Part shown: in pieces, positions 62,185 through 64,000 of the stretch
Numbering within the stretch: the stretch's first letter is position 1
Layout: each line of letters starts with the position of its first letter
From: Streptomyces roseirectus
GTDB taxonomy: Bacteria; Actinomycetota; Actinomycetes; Streptomycetales; Streptomycetaceae
Assembly (NCBI RefSeq): GCF_014489635.1
Contig: NZ_CP060828.1
Location: 186,001-250,000, forward strand
Direction of reading: 5' to 3'
Length of the DNA: 64,000 bases
The notes under the pieces: generated by a model
What the model was told of the DNA's origin: nothing
Database searches by the model: none
The model's input: the letters and a program-made list of their open reading frames with translations, nothing else
Program-made: the position numbers and the translations under genes

Positions 62185-64000
62185 TCACCCCCGGTCCGGG
62201 CACGTGCGCCGGTACGGGATGCCGGGCAGGTGCCGGCGCCACTCCGCCGCCGAGAGGCCGTCGGCCACTCGCCGGCAGACGTCCCGGGCCGCCCGGTCCG
62301 GGGCGAGGCCGTAGGCGCGCGGTGGGGTGCGAGCGCCCGCCACGCGGAGTTCCGTGCCGTCGGGGCTGAAGGCGAGGGCCCGGACGGTGTCGCCGGGGGT
62401 GAGGAGGGGGAGGCCGATGCGCTGGCGGGAGGCGGTGTCCCAGAGCCGGATGAAGCCGTCCTCGAAGCCGACGGCCAGCATCCTGCCGTCGGGTGAGAAC
62501 GCCAGCGCCGACACGTACCTGTCCGCGACCCCGGCGAGGACACCCAGCCGGCGGGTGAGGCCGCCGTCCCACAGCATGGTCCGTCCGGACGCGTCCCCGG
62601 CGGCCAGGTAGTGCCCGTCCGGGCTGAAGGCGAGTGCCGAGGTCTGCCCGGGACTCTGTGCCTCGGGCGGACGCACGCCGCTGGGCAGGGCGACCGCCTG
62701 GCCGCTGGAGGTGACGAGCAGACGCCCGTTGGGGCGCAGCGCCAGGTCCCCGTTGACGTGGGGCATGGTCTTGACGAGGGTGCTGCGGGCCGGGTCCCAG
62801 ACGTCCGTCGCGCCGTACATCGGGACCTGCGAGGTGATCAGTGACGCGTCACGCGGGCCGAACACGAGCGAGACGATCAGGTCCTGGTCGTAGGGATCGT
62901 CCTTCACGAGGCGCGGTGAGGCTGTCACACGGCGGCAGGACATGTCCCACAGCGATACCCGCGGGGGAGGCTTGAGGCTGAGGGGGTTCTCACTCACGCC
63001 GTAGGCGAGAGTCCTTCCGTCGGAACTGAAGGCCATGAGCACCTCGCAGTGATTCGGATGGTTCGCGCTCACCTTCCGGCACGGCACCGCCGGCAGTTCG
63101 ACGTCGCCGACACGGAAGCGGACATGGCCGGTTCTCTCCATGACCTGGGCTGTCGCCAGCGTTCTTCCGTCGGGGCCGAAGAGCGCCTTCTGCGTGTCGG
63201 GACGCCAGTCGTCGGTGAAGACGTCGCGGAGACCGAGGGTCCGTACGGCGGATCCCCAGTCACCAAGTGGTCCGCCGATGTACCGGATCCAGCCTTCTCC
63301 CGGGTCGACTCTGAGGTCACTGACGGCCTCTGCGGGCAGCTCGTACCGGAAGACGGGGGCATCCGGGGTGTCCGTCCGCCACAGCTGGATCTCGTCGACG
63401 CCGGCTGCCGCCAGGAACCGGCCGTCCTCGCTGAACGCGATGGTCTGCACCGCCTCTCCTTCGAAGACCACCGCTTCCCCGCCTGACCGGATGTCCCACA
63501 CGCGGACGTCGTCTTCGGTGACCAGGGCCAGTCGGTGACCGTCCGGGGTGAAGTGCACCCGCTCGTTCTGGCACTGGTACCGCGAGGGGCGAGGAGCCCA
63601 CGGCGTGGGGAGCCTGCGGCGTTCGGCGATGTCCCAGAGTTGCAGAGGCTGTCCCGGGACGCACAGCGCCAACAGGCGGTCATCGGTGGTGACGGTGGCG
63701 TCCGGGTAACCCGCGCTGTCCGGGTATGTCCTCCTCTCTTTCCCCTTGCGCAATGCCTGGGCGATGGTGAGTTCCCTACCTGCGGCGGACGCTCGACGCG
63801 GCGTCCCGATATCGAGCAGGACTCGCCTGCGCTCCGTGTCCCACAGCCGGACCCGGTGCTCGGACCGGGTGTGGTCGTACGCGATGAGGCTGCGCCCGCT
63901 CGTCCCCATCTCGACCCCCTCGTCGGCGGGGCCCAGCGCATCGCCGTCCTGTCTGCCCGTGGACAGGTCCACGAGCGCGACCTTCCCGGCCATCTGGCCG
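62185..64000 (-). CDS. WD40-repeat protein (N-terminal part beyond the window)
   Basis: At least 605 residues, open at the right window edge. Many WD40 blades are visible: VRLWDTERRRVLLD, LQLWDIAERRRLP, VRVWDIRSGGEAVVFEG, then SALAFSPDGHYLAAGDASGRTMLWDG, SALAFSPDGRMLAVGFEDGFIRLWDT and ALAFSPDGTELRVAG. The C-terminus reads ARDVCRRVADGLSAAEWRRHLPGIPYRRTC, the usual ending of Streptomyces NTPase-WD40 fusion proteins. The missing N-terminus may therefore hold a NACHT/STAND NTPase, a peptidase or a helix-turn-helix domain. Function unknown. Confidence 0.88.
   Translation of the reverse strand, partial: GQMAGKVALVDLSTGRQDGDALGPADEGVEMGTSGRSLIAYDHTRSEHRVRLWDTERRRVLLDIGTPRRASAAGRELTIAQALRKGKERRTYPDSAGYPDATVTTDDRLLALCVPGQPLQLWDIAERRRLPTPWAPRPSRYQCQNERVHFTPDGHRLALVTEDDVRVWDIRSGGEAVVFEGEAVQTIAFSEDGRFLAAAGVDEIQLWRTDTPDAPVFRYELPAEAVSDLRVDPGEGWIRYIGGPLGDWGSAVRTLGLRDVFTDDWRPDTQKALFGPDGRTLATAQVMERTGHVRFRVGDVELPAVPCRKVSANHPNHCEVLMAFSSDGRTLAYGVSENPLSLKPPPRVSLWDMSCRRVTASPRLVKDDPYDQDLIVSLVFGPRDASLITSQVPMYGATDVWDPARSTLVKTMPHVNGDLALRPNGRLLVTSSGQAVALPSGVRPPEAQSPGQTSALAFSPDGHYLAAGDASGRTMLWDGGLTRRLGVLAGVADRYVSALAFSPDGRMLAVGFEDGFIRLWDTASRQRIGLPLLTPGDTVRALAFSPDGTELRVAGARTPPRAYGLAPDRAARDVCRRVADGLSAAEWRRHLPGIPYRRTCPDRG

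Overview
The window is high-GC actinobacterial DNA, almost certainly Streptomyces. Evidence: strong G/C bias at third codon positions, many GTG starts, 4-bp stop/start overlaps between genes, a CebR-type LacI regulator with its 14-bp operator beside a secreted GH6 cellulase, an eCIS-core (DUF4157) protein, and a large exopolysaccharide locus. I saw no rRNA, tRNA, CRISPR array or insertion sequence.

Region 1 (about 1.6-20.3 kb) looks like an undescribed small-molecule gene cluster made of divergent operons around a 630-bp control region. The leftward operon reads glutamine-synthetase-like ligase, 2-oxoglutarate/Fe dioxygenase, S-adenosylmethionine decarboxylase, SnoaL-like protein, kynureninase and EamA exporter. 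The rightward genes read cupin, amino-acid-dehydrogenase-like protein, a stand-alone NRPS adenylation domain and carrier domain joined by a 123-bp tandem-repeat linker that is broken by stops, asparagine synthetase and LysE exporter. After a small leftward DUF4235 gene follow a CysK-like enzyme, a serine-acetyltransferase-like enzyme, a MalY/PatB C-S lyase, an Asp/Glu racemase and a PGM1-type ATP-grasp peptide ligase. Read by eye, the A-domain pocket is of the acidic (Asp) type. Together with the racemase and the amidotransferase this suggests an aspartate-centred modified amino acid or short peptide. No dedicated regulator is present.

Region 2 (20.2-33.0 kb) is mixed. It holds a membrane NTPase with TPR repeats, thymidylate synthase plus dihydrofolate reductase, an ArsR regulator, a shortened ASCH remnant, a PNPOx-like protein, a SulP transporter, a PhnA/YjdM zinc-ribbon protein, a DUF4157 candidate eCIS cargo protein, and the CebR-like regulator/GH6 pair with two operators. 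A stretch of decayed genes follows (chorismate-binding enzyme, alpha/beta hydrolase).

Region 3 (33.5-60.75 kb) is a 21-gene rightward polysaccharide operon in which most genes overlap. It contains an initiating sugar-phosphate transferase, a GDP-mannose-dehydrogenase-like enzyme, three glycosyltransferases, two Wzz-like proteins, Wzy- and Wzx-like membrane proteins, an asparagine-synthetase-type amidotransferase, a fused dehydrogenase, a heparinase II/III protein, a beta-helix lipoprotein, a nucleotide-sugar branch (cytidylyltransferase, C-methyltransferase, SDR, 3,5-epimerase, class III aminotransferase), a PIG-L deacetylase, a DUF4910 peptidase and a pyruvyltransferase. The product is probably an acidic, modified, Wzx/Wzy-type surface glycan.

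Region 4 (60.73-64 kb) has a 44-bp tandem repeat that begins inside the last operon gene, then a PAP2 phosphatase and a WD40 protein cut by the window edge.
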